DNA of 5,666 bases from Bacteroidota bacterium. GTDB taxonomy: Bacteria; Bacteroidota; Bacteroidia; Sphingobacteriales; Sphingobacteriaceae. Shown here piece by piece: positions 1 through 5,645 of this stretch. The stretch spans positions 1 through 5,666 of the forward strand of contig JANYAB010000293.1 in assembly GCA_025355225.1 (NCBI GenBank). The letters are read 5' to 3'. A program made the translations under genes and the position numbers. Positions within the stretch are counted from its first letter, which is position 1. The number at the start of each line of letters is the position of its first letter. The notes beneath the pieces are model-generated. The model had not been told where the DNA came from, ran no database searches, and saw nothing but the letters and a program-made list of their open reading frames with translations.

Positions 1-120
1 AACCTCTTTGCTCAATACACCGAACCTATAAGGCCAAACAGGAAAGCCCCCAGAATAAGAACATTAAAGCGAAGAGCCGGGAAATACAAAACGCTAACTA
101 ACTATAAAAGAGCAGTATGA
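1..120 (+). CDS. Possible C-terminal end of an unidentified upstream gene (partial)
   Basis: Reading from base 1, this frame stays open for 39 codons and closes with TGA at 118-120. The peptide is strongly basic, with many Arg and Lys in the second half (for example RPNRKAPRIRTLKRRAGKYK), and ends YKRAV. I do not recognise it. In favour of a real gene end, the TGA overlaps an ATG at 117-119, the usual ATGA coupling arrangement. Against it, frame 3 is also open until 99-101 and Arg codons are mostly AGA/AGG. It could equally be non-coding DNA upstream of the KAP gene. Confidence 0.2.
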   Translation, partial: NLFAQYTEPIRPNRKAPRIRTLKRRAGKYKTLTNYKRAV

Positions 121-186
121 TCCTTAACTTAACGACATTGGGATACCGGCGAACAATCGGAAGAAGATATTATTGACGCCAAAAAT

Positions 187-1728
187 TTGAGTGATTATCC
201 CTCGAAAGATGATTCTTTATCGCGCAAATCATTAGCACAGTACCTGGCAAAGCGGTTGCACCTAATCTATGAAAGGGACGTGAGGCAAGCGGCGTACGGA
301 TCGTTCTTTATGATGGTAGATGGTGCCTGGGGTTCCGGAAAATCAACCTTATTAGGCTTCATTGAAGATGCCCTTGAAGAGGGCATTGCGGTCGAAAATC
401 CCCAGGACCATACTGTTAAACAGGAAAAATGGATAGTAGCAAATTTTAACGCATGGGAAAACCAGCGTCTCGACCCGCCCTGGTGGTTCCTGATGAAGGG
501 GGTTTACAGCGAGATCATTGTTAACCTTAAAAAAGATAAACCAAAAAACCGGTGGAGAATATGCAGGTTTATCTTTAACGAATATAAATGGCGCTTAAAT
601 ACGGGCACAAATAATTTACCGGCGGTAGGTATAACACTCATTTTATTTATTGCTGCTCTTTATTGGGGCGTAAATAATAAAAAAGGATTTGAACATCTTT
701 GGGTACCGGAAACTGCCACTTTTATCGGGTTCCTGTGGTCGCTCACAAAGTTTTTCAGAACAAGCCTGGTGCCAGGTTCGGCAAAGGCAGCGCAAACTTT
801 TATTGAGGAATTTGGGAAGGACCCGATGCAAGTATTGGCAGCGCATTTCAAAAAACAAATAGAAATTGCAGGTAAACCCGTGGCCATTTTTATTGACGAC
901 CTGGATCGCTGCAATAAAGATTATGGCATAAAATTATTGGAAGGATTACAAACAATTTTCAGGAAAGCGCCGGTGATTTACTTGATAGCAGCCGACAAAA
1001 GATGGCTTAGCACAATGTTTGAGAAACAATATGACATATACTCGCCCGCCATTGCTAAACCATCAAAATCATTTGGCCTTATTTTTTTAGACAAGATTTT
1101 TCAATGGATTGTTGAACTGCCCGATATTTCGGTATTTCAAAAACGGACCTATTGGAATTATTTGTTAGATATCAAAGACTCCGACAAGCCAAAAATAACA
1201 AAGGAAGAGATACAAACTATCAAACGGGATGTTAAAAGCGCCCCCACAAATACCGCTAAAATTAAACTTGCGGACACCAGCCAAAGCGAAGAAAAGCAGC
1301 AAATTGCGCGTGAAGTGATTGTCAGTTCCCTTTCCATCAAAGAGGAAGAAAAGAAGTTAAAGCATAAACTTCAAAACTTTATCGACCTGGTTGAGCCAAA
1401 CCCAAGGGCAATGAAACGGCTGATTAACGACATCAGCACCCTTCAGGCTATGAATTTTTTGTATAAACAGGGGGTTAATGAGAATCAACTGATCTTATGG
1501 TGCATTTTAAAACTTCAGCATCCAATTGTCGCCGAATTCTTCTGGAACAATGCTAATGACATTGAAGAAATATTGTCATCACAAGACGATCAGCTAGCCA
1601 CCAAAAACCCCGACTTATACCAAATACTACAAAAAACAGACGTTAGAAAACTATTCACCTTCCCGGTAAATGGCGAAACTGTTAAGCTGGATATGGATTT
1701 TATTGAGAGGATGAAATTTAATAAATAA
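187..1728 (+). CDS. KAP-family P-loop NTPase, membrane-anchored
   Basis: This is an ATPase of the KAP family (named after Kidins220/ARMS and PifA), in which a P-loop domain is interrupted by membrane helices and acts at the cytoplasmic face. Seen in the 513-residue product: the N-terminal family-like DYPSKDDSLSRK at 3-14, Walker A GAWGSGKS at 46-53, a conserved FNAW at 87-90, a clear membrane helix at about 144-162 and a weaker one at 176-190. Walker B VAIFIDDLDRC is at 232-242, a sensor-like strand VIYLIAADKRWL at 263-274, and NPRAMKRLIND at 405-415. A charged, probably flexible insert spans about 330-400. TTG at 187 is the only common start in the frame after the stop at 130, but codons 133-186 also read like protein (DTGEQSEEDIIDAKN), so the true N-terminus is uncertain. 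Bacterial KAP proteins include phage-exclusion factors such as PifA. No partner gene is visible, so a defence role is inference. The family call is strong. Confidence 0.88.
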   Translation: MSDYPSKDDSLSRKSLAQYLAKRLHLIYERDVRQAAYGSFFMMVDGAWGSGKSTLLGFIEDALEEGIAVENPQDHTVKQEKWIVANFNAWENQRLDPPWWFLMKGVYSEIIVNLKKDKPKNRWRICRFIFNEYKWRLNTGTNNLPAVGITLILFIAALYWGVNNKKGFEHLWVPETATFIGFLWSLTKFFRTSLVPGSAKAAQTFIEEFGKDPMQVLAAHFKKQIEIAGKPVAIFIDDLDRCNKDYGIKLLEGLQTIFRKAPVIYLIAADKRWLSTMFEKQYDIYSPAIAKPSKSFGLIFLDKIFQWIVELPDISVFQKRTYWNYLLDIKDSDKPKITKEEIQTIKRDVKSAPTNTAKIKLADTSQSEEKQQIAREVIVSSLSIKEEEKKLKHKLQNFIDLVEPNPRAMKRLINDISTLQAMNFLYKQGVNENQLILWCILKLQHPIVAEFFWNNANDIEEILSSQDDQLATKNPDLYQILQKTDVRKLFTFPVNGETVKLDMDFIERMKFNK

Positions 1729-1777
1729 ATTGTGGCTCATTCTGCTGACTGAAGTTTAAAAACATCGGGTATCATAG

Positions 1778-1805
1778 GCCTATACTCTAGGCAATACTGT
1801 TTTTT
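1778..1805 (+). terminator. Weak terminator candidate after the KAP gene
   Basis: GCCTA (1778-1782) and TAGGC (1788-1792) form a 5-bp stem with a 5-nt loop. A run of six T starts at 1800, with a second T6 run at 1811-1816. The stem is short and the T run begins 7 nt after it, so this is not a textbook intrinsic terminator. It lies 49 bp after the KAP stop in a convergent gap, where a terminator is expected. The same arms overlap the perfect palindrome ATAGGCCTAT at 1774-1783. Confidence 0.25.
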
Positions 1806-1867
1806 CATCGTTTTTTAATCACCAAACACGTTATAAGAAGGCTATATTCTCTTAAATTTATTTCTAA

Positions 1868-3040
1868 CTAATCCTCCCTTATCTCATCAAAAAAAGGCGT
1901 CCTTTTTTCTTCAACACATTTTGCTGCATACAAATAAAGGGCTGCGCTCCAGGTTTGCCAATCCTGCCCCATCACTTTGCCGTCCTGGGCTTTTATCCAT
2001 TCGTTAAATCCAAAATCAAGGCTTTTATCATTCGATATTTTTATAAGACCGGTTAACACAACGAGTTTTTCCTCTGCAAGTTTATACCTTTTGGCAGCAA
2101 CCAGCGCGGCGACGTACAACCCGCAGATAAAGGGCCATATCCCTCCATTGTGGTAATTGCCGGGCATGTTGTAATTTTCGTAACGCTTATGCCAGTCGGG
2201 ATCGCCGGGGAGTACGAAAGGAAAAAAATTGGGGGACATATTAACCGCCAAATCCCCCCGCTTCATCATTTCTGCGCATTCCGCCTCAACCCATGAAACT
2301 ATTTCTGCTGCCCGGGAAGGCGATGCTATGCCGGAAAGAATGGCCAGGCTATTACTCAGCAGATCGAACCGTTCACTGCAATAAACTTTGTACGACCAGA
2401 AAGCATAATAAGGCTTTTGCCTGACTAACAACCCTTCATGAACATGACGGTGCTTAACGTCTTCTGTAATGGTAAACCGTTTCATCTCTTTACACATCAG
2501 GCTGGCCCTTTCGTGTTGCCCTAAAATTCGCAGATAGCTATAAACAATAGTATTCACATACAAACCGTAACCTATTACCCATTGCTCATCACGCCAGTCG
2601 CTGGTGGGCTGCTGGGCCACCATGTACCGGTCTGACGGACTTTGATATTCCATCCAGTTTAAGGATTTAAGCACAGCCGAATTCAAAAAATCCGACTCGC
2701 CGGTTAGTTTTCTGAAAATACCCACCGCTAGCAAAAACAAAGGGGTTGTATCACTGGCCCCTCTGTCGCCTTTATCATGAACCAGCGAGGTGATATGCCC
2801 GTGTTCAGTTTGATTTATCGCAAGGGTTTCCAATACTTTTCGTATGCTCGTTATCAGCTTTTGATCGCCGCTAACAGCTATTCCGAATAACGAAAATAAC
2901 AGGTCGCGGGTATAAGGTTCGGGGTATCCCCATCCTGCGGTGCGGGGGAGACCATGATAAGGGCCATGGGCATTATGTAATAATACCTTAAGGGCCGCAC
3001 CTTTCGCAGCTTCTATCTCCTCAATATCTGTGGTTTTCAT
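1868..3040 (-). CDS. (alpha/alpha)6-barrel glycosidase-like protein (amylo-1,6-glucosidase / neutral-invertase-like)
   Basis: The 390-residue protein carries the scattered motifs of inverting (alpha/alpha)6-barrel glycosidases related to glycogen-debranching amylo-alpha-1,6-glucosidases and the GH63/GH100 groups. These are YPEPYTRDL at 39-47, SDTTPLFLL at 96-104, SDWRDEQW at 147-154, NYHNGGIWPF at 295-304, and FNEW (345-348) followed by QDWQTWSAALYLYA at 359-372. D148 and E347 are my candidates for the catalytic acid and base. There is no signal peptide, so it is likely cytoplasmic. It consists of the barrel alone, without the N-terminal beta domain of full debranching enzymes. The ATG at 3038-3040 lies 13 bp after the glycosyltransferase stop, so the gene is the last of a three-gene operon; the mRNA before it has only a weak AGCAGG. 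The substrate is unknown: an alpha-glucoside, sucrose-like or glycosylglycerate-like compound are all possible. The fold call is good, the specificity open. Confidence 0.72.
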   Translation of the reverse strand: MKTTDIEEIEAAKGAALKVLLHNAHGPYHGLPRTAGWGYPEPYTRDLLFSLFGIAVSGDQKLITSIRKVLETLAINQTEHGHITSLVHDKGDRGASDTTPLFLLAVGIFRKLTGESDFLNSAVLKSLNWMEYQSPSDRYMVAQQPTSDWRDEQWVIGYGLYVNTIVYSYLRILGQHERASLMCKEMKRFTITEDVKHRHVHEGLLVRQKPYYAFWSYKVYCSERFDLLSNSLAILSGIASPSRAAEIVSWVEAECAEMMKRGDLAVNMSPNFFPFVLPGDPDWHKRYENYNMPGNYHNGGIWPFICGLYVAALVAAKRYKLAEEKLVVLTGLIKISNDKSLDFGFNEWIKAQDGKVMGQDWQTWSAALYLYAAKCVEEKRTPFFDEIRED

Positions 3041-3053
3041 TTGGCCTGCTGAT

Positions 3054-4196
3054 TTAGGAAATTCCTAATTTCCGGTTTATAAGCTGTACAAATTGCACTG
3101 CTACTTTTCGATAATCGAAATGTGAAGTTACCTGCTTTCTTCCTGCTTCCCCCATTTTTTTGCGCAGTAAGGGATCGTTCATTAGTTTCAATAGATATTC
3201 TGCGATATCATCCACATTCGCCCTGTAATCTACCGTCCGGGGTTGTTTAAAAATAATTTTCTGTTTGTCCGCAAAACCGGATTCATCACCTACCCACACT
3301 TCGTTCACAACAATTTTCTCGGCCACACCGGCCAGGTACGCAGTTTCGCCGTCAACAAGCGTATCCAGCATGCCCATAGCTTTCATGCTGATCACCGGTT
3401 TCTCGCAAGCCCCTGCTTCAACCTGCAGCATACCAAAACCTTCCAGATGCGAAGGGGCTGCATAAATATCACAAGCTCCGATTAGGTATGGCATAAAATT
3501 GCGGGAAGTAATATTAGTAACATAAGTAACCTTTTGTTCAATACCCAGTTCTGTAGCCAGTTCCATGTCGGCCAGGTTCTGCAAATCGGTACGCGGTTGC
3601 GGCCACACCTTACAAACGTATTTCCAATCCGGCACCTTATCTTTGATCATTGCCAGTGCGCGCATAACTTCCTGTGCACCTTTTGATGCTGCATCGCCCC
3701 CAACGGTCAATATCATCAATTGGTCGGGTGTTATAGCAAGAGATTCCCTTATTGCCAATATTTTCGGATCCTCTTTATTATGCGGAATAAAAGCATCTGT
3801 ATCGCAGCCGACGGGTAAAACTTCAATATTATTACCACTAATTCCATCGCGCACATACATTTCCTTTACCCAATCAGAAGTTACCAGAATCAGGGGAAGG
3901 GCATTCAACACCTGCTGGTAATTGGCTATATAACCATCAGCAACGAGCCATGGAACGGGATGAACGCCAAATTTTTGAGGATGTGAAATGATTTGCGGGG
4001 TATACCCCCAATAACCAATCCCAACCGCCACGTCTGGTTTGAACCAACTGTAATACCATTCCTTTTCCTGTTCAGATTCATAATGGACTCCGTGGACATC
4101 AACGCCAATTTCAAGTAGTCCTTTGCAAAGCAGATCTCCCTGGGTAGCTAAGCCGCCGGGCCCGGGTGGATAATCATATAATAAAAGCACTTTCAT
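3054..4196 (-). CDS. GT4-type glycosyltransferase (GT-B fold)
   Basis: The 380-residue protein transfers a sugar from a nucleotide-sugar donor, probably with retention of configuration, in the cytoplasm. The N-terminal Rossmann half opens MKVLLLYDYPPGPGGLATQG, with the glycine-rich acceptor-side loop at 11-17. In the C-terminal half, TVGGDAASKG at 164-173 is the usual G...K donor-phosphate region, followed by the EX7E motif with E252 and E260 in HLEGFGMLQVEAGACEKPVIS (250-270). A C-terminal helix beginning DPLLRKKMGEAGR at 341-353 is typical of the family. About 30 residues around 290-320 look like an insertion. Its ATG overlaps the stop of the PIG-L gene by four bases (ATGA, 4193-4196), which implies translational coupling. 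It lacks the opening expected of BshA, so bacillithiol synthesis is not supported. Donor and acceptor are unknown. Confidence 0.87.
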   Translation of the reverse strand: MKVLLLYDYPPGPGGLATQGDLLCKGLLEIGVDVHGVHYESEQEKEWYYSWFKPDVAVGIGYWGYTPQIISHPQKFGVHPVPWLVADGYIANYQQVLNALPLILVTSDWVKEMYVRDGISGNNIEVLPVGCDTDAFIPHNKEDPKILAIRESLAITPDQLMILTVGGDAASKGAQEVMRALAMIKDKVPDWKYVCKVWPQPRTDLQNLADMELATELGIEQKVTYVTNITSRNFMPYLIGACDIYAAPSHLEGFGMLQVEAGACEKPVISMKAMGMLDTLVDGETAYLAGVAEKIVVNEVWVGDESGFADKQKIIFKQPRTVDYRANVDDIAEYLLKLMNDPLLRKKMGEAGRKQVTSHFDYRKVAVQFVQLINRKLGIS

Positions 4197-4828
4197 AATT
4201 CGTTCTTATTCTGGGCAAGCCATTCACAGGCATCGGCAGCATTTGTAAATTGCCAAAAAGCTTCATTCTTCGGGGTTGTTTGTGCCTCCCAGCTATTTGC
4301 TCCGAACCCGTAGGTAGCAGTGATGATGTTGTATTTTAAGTTCCATAGCTGCTCAGGTAGTATGTTAAAAACGGGCGCAGTTTTTATAGCCCTTGGGTAA
4401 TAGGCCCTGTGACCGTCTTCGTAGGCAAAAGCCCAGAGTTCTCCCGGACTTAACCCGCCGCTTTGCCAAAGTTGAATAACTGCTTTGCCCACCTCTTCGT
4501 GTCGCAGGTGACGGGTATATTCTCCGTTAATACTGTGGGTTAGAATCAGGTCGAAAAATCGGCCGGGCAAAAGATCAAGTATCATATCCCGTACTTCATT
4601 TTCAGCCAAAGGCTGTTGATCAGGGCTATCGTCCAGGTCGCCCATGATACCTTTGGCCCCAAAAACCTTTAATGTTTTAATAAACTTAGGGGCACGGTCC
4701 AGGTCACTTTTTCGGCACAGGCTTACAATAAAACATTGCCATTCGGGATGCTCCAGGATAGTTCCACCAGCCCATAAGGTTTCATCATCGGGATGAGCTA
4801 CGATAATGGCTACGGTTTTTTTATCCAT
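4193..4828 (-). CDS. PIG-L (LmbE-like) zinc-dependent deacetylase
   Basis: This 211-residue protein belongs to the PIG-L/LmbE family, metal-dependent hydrolases that remove acetyl groups from N-acetylglucosamine-type sugars (MshB, BshB and PIG-L are characterised relatives). The metal motif AHPDDETLW is at 11-19: H12 and D15 are predicted zinc ligands and D14 the general base. The third ligand is likely H110 in RHLRHEEV (106-113), preceded by LTHSINGEYT at 96-105. The length is normal for the family. There is no signal peptide, so it should be cytoplasmic. The ATG at 4826-4828 begins a natural MDKKTVAIIVAHPDDE N-terminus; no Shine-Dalgarno is seen, as is common in Bacteroidota. It is the first gene of the operon and its stop overlaps the glycosyltransferase start. 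The likely substrate is an N-acetylated sugar or glycoside made or used by the two partners. That link is inference. Confidence 0.9.
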   Translation of the reverse strand: MDKKTVAIIVAHPDDETLWAGGTILEHPEWQCFIVSLCRKSDLDRAPKFIKTLKVFGAKGIMGDLDDSPDQQPLAENEVRDMILDLLPGRFFDLILTHSINGEYTRHLRHEEVGKAVIQLWQSGGLSPGELWAFAYEDGHRAYYPRAIKTAPVFNILPEQLWNLKYNIITATYGFGANSWEAQTTPKNEAFWQFTNAADACEWLAQNKNEL

Positions 4829-5036
4829 TCTATAGCTGTTGGGTAATTCAAGAGGAGAACGTTAAAAATCCGTCATTGTTCTTTGTAAATTGATTAAAAA
4901 GAAAAAGAGTAATCGGAAATGTGTACCAATGTGCTTATTGGTTAAGTTTGGTACAGCCTATTAGTAGAGGTTAGTAAAGTCGGTGGTTTGATTAAAATAC
5001 CTGAAACAATTCTAACCGGTTATAGGTTCTGTAATA
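4829..5036. promoter_or_regulatory. Divergent intergenic region with three TTGGT half-sites
   Basis: This 208-bp stretch separates the start of the leftward operon from the rightward small membrane gene, so it should hold both promoters. I see no clean TTTG/TAnnTTTG pair for either direction. What is visible is GTACCAA (4923-4929) matched by TTGGTAC (4948-4954), a perfect 7-bp inverted repeat, with a further ATTGGT (4937-4942) that pairs with ACCAAT (4925-4930). This could be a binding site for a shared regulator or a small hairpin. The remainder is AT-rich and otherwise unremarkable. Confidence 0.3.
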
Positions 5037-5213
5037 ATGAGAAGTTTAATTTATATTATCGTAGTTATCCTGGTTATCAGCTGGCTACTCGGAGGCTTTG
5101 CCTTCCACGTTGGCGGAGACGCTATACACATTATCATTGTAATTGCTATTATCCTGTTTTTGTTGAACCTGTTCAATGGAGGCGGAAGAATGTCAAGGGG
5201 CCGCTGGTATTAA
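5037..5213 (+). CDS. lmo0937-type small membrane protein (58 aa)
   Basis: ATG at 5037-5039 opens 58 codons ending in TAA at 5211-5213. The product starts MRSLIYIIVVILVISWLLGG and has two hydrophobic segments, about 4-21 and 29-46, joined by FHVGGDAI, then a short polar tail NGGGRMSRGRWY. The two-helix layout with a central FHVGG turn matches what I know of the lmo0937 family of mini membrane proteins, which has no established biochemical function. A longer 78-codon frame (4988-5224) overlaps it, but its product is a Cys/Arg/Tyr-rich shadow with no family resemblance. The upstream GGTTATAGG is a poor ribosome site. The gene is transcribed away from the deacetylase operon and is followed directly by the inverted repeat cluster. 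Confidence 0.82.
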   Translation: MRSLIYIIVVILVISWLLGGFAFHVGGDAIHIIIVIAIILFLLNLFNGGGRMSRGRWY

Positions 5214-5263
5214 GGGTGGTTTGAAGCAAGATTTGTAATGTGTTTGAACTAGGATTTGTAAGA

Positions 5264-5380
5264 TTGTTTGAACTAAGATTTGTAAGATTTTAGGATTTTA
5301 AGATCAGGGTTGCCTAATAAAATAGGCATTGGCCTAATCATCCTATAATCCTCCAATCCTAAGAATCTTAGTTCAAACAA
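5264..5380. repeat. Long imperfect inverted repeat (hairpin)
   Basis: TTGTTTGAACTAAGATT at 5264-5280 is matched by its exact reverse complement at 5364-5380 (17 of 17). Inside these arms the sequence keeps pairing with small bulges (AGGATT against AATCCT). It closes with a perfect 6-bp stem TGCCTA (5311-5316) and TAGGCA (5323-5328) around the loop ATAAAA. The whole 117-bp segment could fold as one stem in DNA or RNA. Confidence 0.75.
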
Positions 5381-5438
5381 TTTTGGGATGTTAAGATCAG
5401 AAGCGAAATTATAATCCTCCAATCCTAAAAATCTTAGT
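5345..5438 (+). repeat. 28-bp direct repeat, two copies, 27/28 identical
   Basis: Bases 5345-5372 and 5411-5438 are the same 28-mer apart from one G/A difference at the 19th base. The first part is ATAATCCTCCAATCCTAA and the last AATCTTAGT. A second shared block, TTAAGATCAG, sits upstream of each copy (5298-5307 and 5391-5400). The unit of duplication therefore includes both a left and a right hairpin arm. The second copy lacks the TGCCTA/TAGGCA core and has AAGCGAAATT in its place. Confidence 0.8.
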
Positions 5439-5569
5439 CTCCTTTTGTAATAATGTAATATTTCGATCAATAATCCTATCATCCTCAAATCCTACGCATC
5501 TTAGTTCAAACAAAGTTTTCCACACCAATACCACGTCGGTACTACAGTCGTTAAAGTTTAAAATGCGTT

Positions 5570-5585
5570 ATTCACATTTGTGAAT
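5570..5585. promoter_or_regulatory. Operator-like palindrome upstream of the last gene
   Basis: ATTCACA (5570-5576), a TT spacer and TGTGAAT (5579-5585) form a perfect 7-bp inverted repeat. It lies 12 bp before the putative -33 element and 60 bp before the ATG at 5646. Its size, symmetry and position suit the binding site of a dimeric regulator, possibly autoregulatory. No regulator is visible in the window. Confidence 0.4.
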
Positions 5586-5597
5586 TACTTATGTGGA

Positions 5598-5625
5598 TTG
5601 CATTTTTGCGTTATCGCTACTTTCG
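5598..5625 (+). promoter_or_regulatory. Bacteroidota-type promoter candidate
   Basis: TTG at 5598-5600 is followed after 17 bp by TACTTTCG at 5618-5625. This fits the Bacteroidota pattern TTG-N17..23-TAnnTTTG with one mismatch. Transcription would start about 5632, leaving a short leader of about 14 nt before the ATG at 5646. The site was picked by eye and such short motifs occur by chance. Confidence 0.4.
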
Positions 5626-5645
5626 CACATTGTTATCTTGCGCTT

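Larger units (their letters stand above)
5220..5514. repeat. Convergent cluster of about 24-bp AT-rich repeats (REP/MITE-like)
   Basis: Three copies of a unit whose core is TTTGAACTAAGATTTGTAAG face right, with TTTG at 5220, 5243 and 5267 (spacings 23 and 24 bp). Three related copies then face left, ending near 5380, 5440 and 5513; the first and last of these contain ATCTTAGTTCAAACAA. The left-facing copies carry runs of the AATCCT motif. The two orientations meet at a small hairpin at 5311-5328. The region has no convincing gene. It looks like a dispersed intergenic repeat family, such as a REP-like element or a decayed non-autonomous mobile element. It may also end transcription of the small membrane gene, since it starts 6 bp after its stop. 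Confidence 0.75.

Noticed and set aside
117..176. Small gene MILNLTTLGYRRTIGRRYY starting at ATG 117
   Set aside because: Only 19 codons with no ribosome site. It is more useful as a sign of a displaced start for the KAP gene than as a gene of its own.
643..1340. Several 60-84 codon - strand frames across the KAP gene
   Set aside because: They are antisense shadows of a well-supported coding region and show no family features.
3243..4114. Frames of 62-118 codons overlapping the glycosyltransferase gene, on both strands
   Set aside because: They overlap the GT4 gene with its clear EX7E motif, and their products have no recognisable motifs.
3054..4828. Bacillithiol genes bshA and bshB
   Set aside because: The deacetylase plus GT4 pairing fits in outline, but the glycosyltransferase N-terminus (YDYPPGPGGLATQG) is not the BshA type and the operon continues into a glycosidase-like gene. 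No support for the symbols.
4988..5224. 78-codon + strand frame
   Set aside because: It overlaps the lmo0937-type gene in another frame. Its product is rich in Arg, Tyr and Cys with no domain, while the 58-codon frame has two clean membrane helices.
5220..5290. CRISPR-like array from the 23-24 bp spaced repeats
   Set aside because: The repeats abut with no unique spacers, later copies are inverted, and no cas gene is present.
5273..5488. 71-codon frame on the - strand containing LRFLGLEDY twice
   Set aside because: The repeated peptide simply translates the 28-bp direct repeat. The frame lies wholly inside the inverted repeat cluster and resembles no protein.
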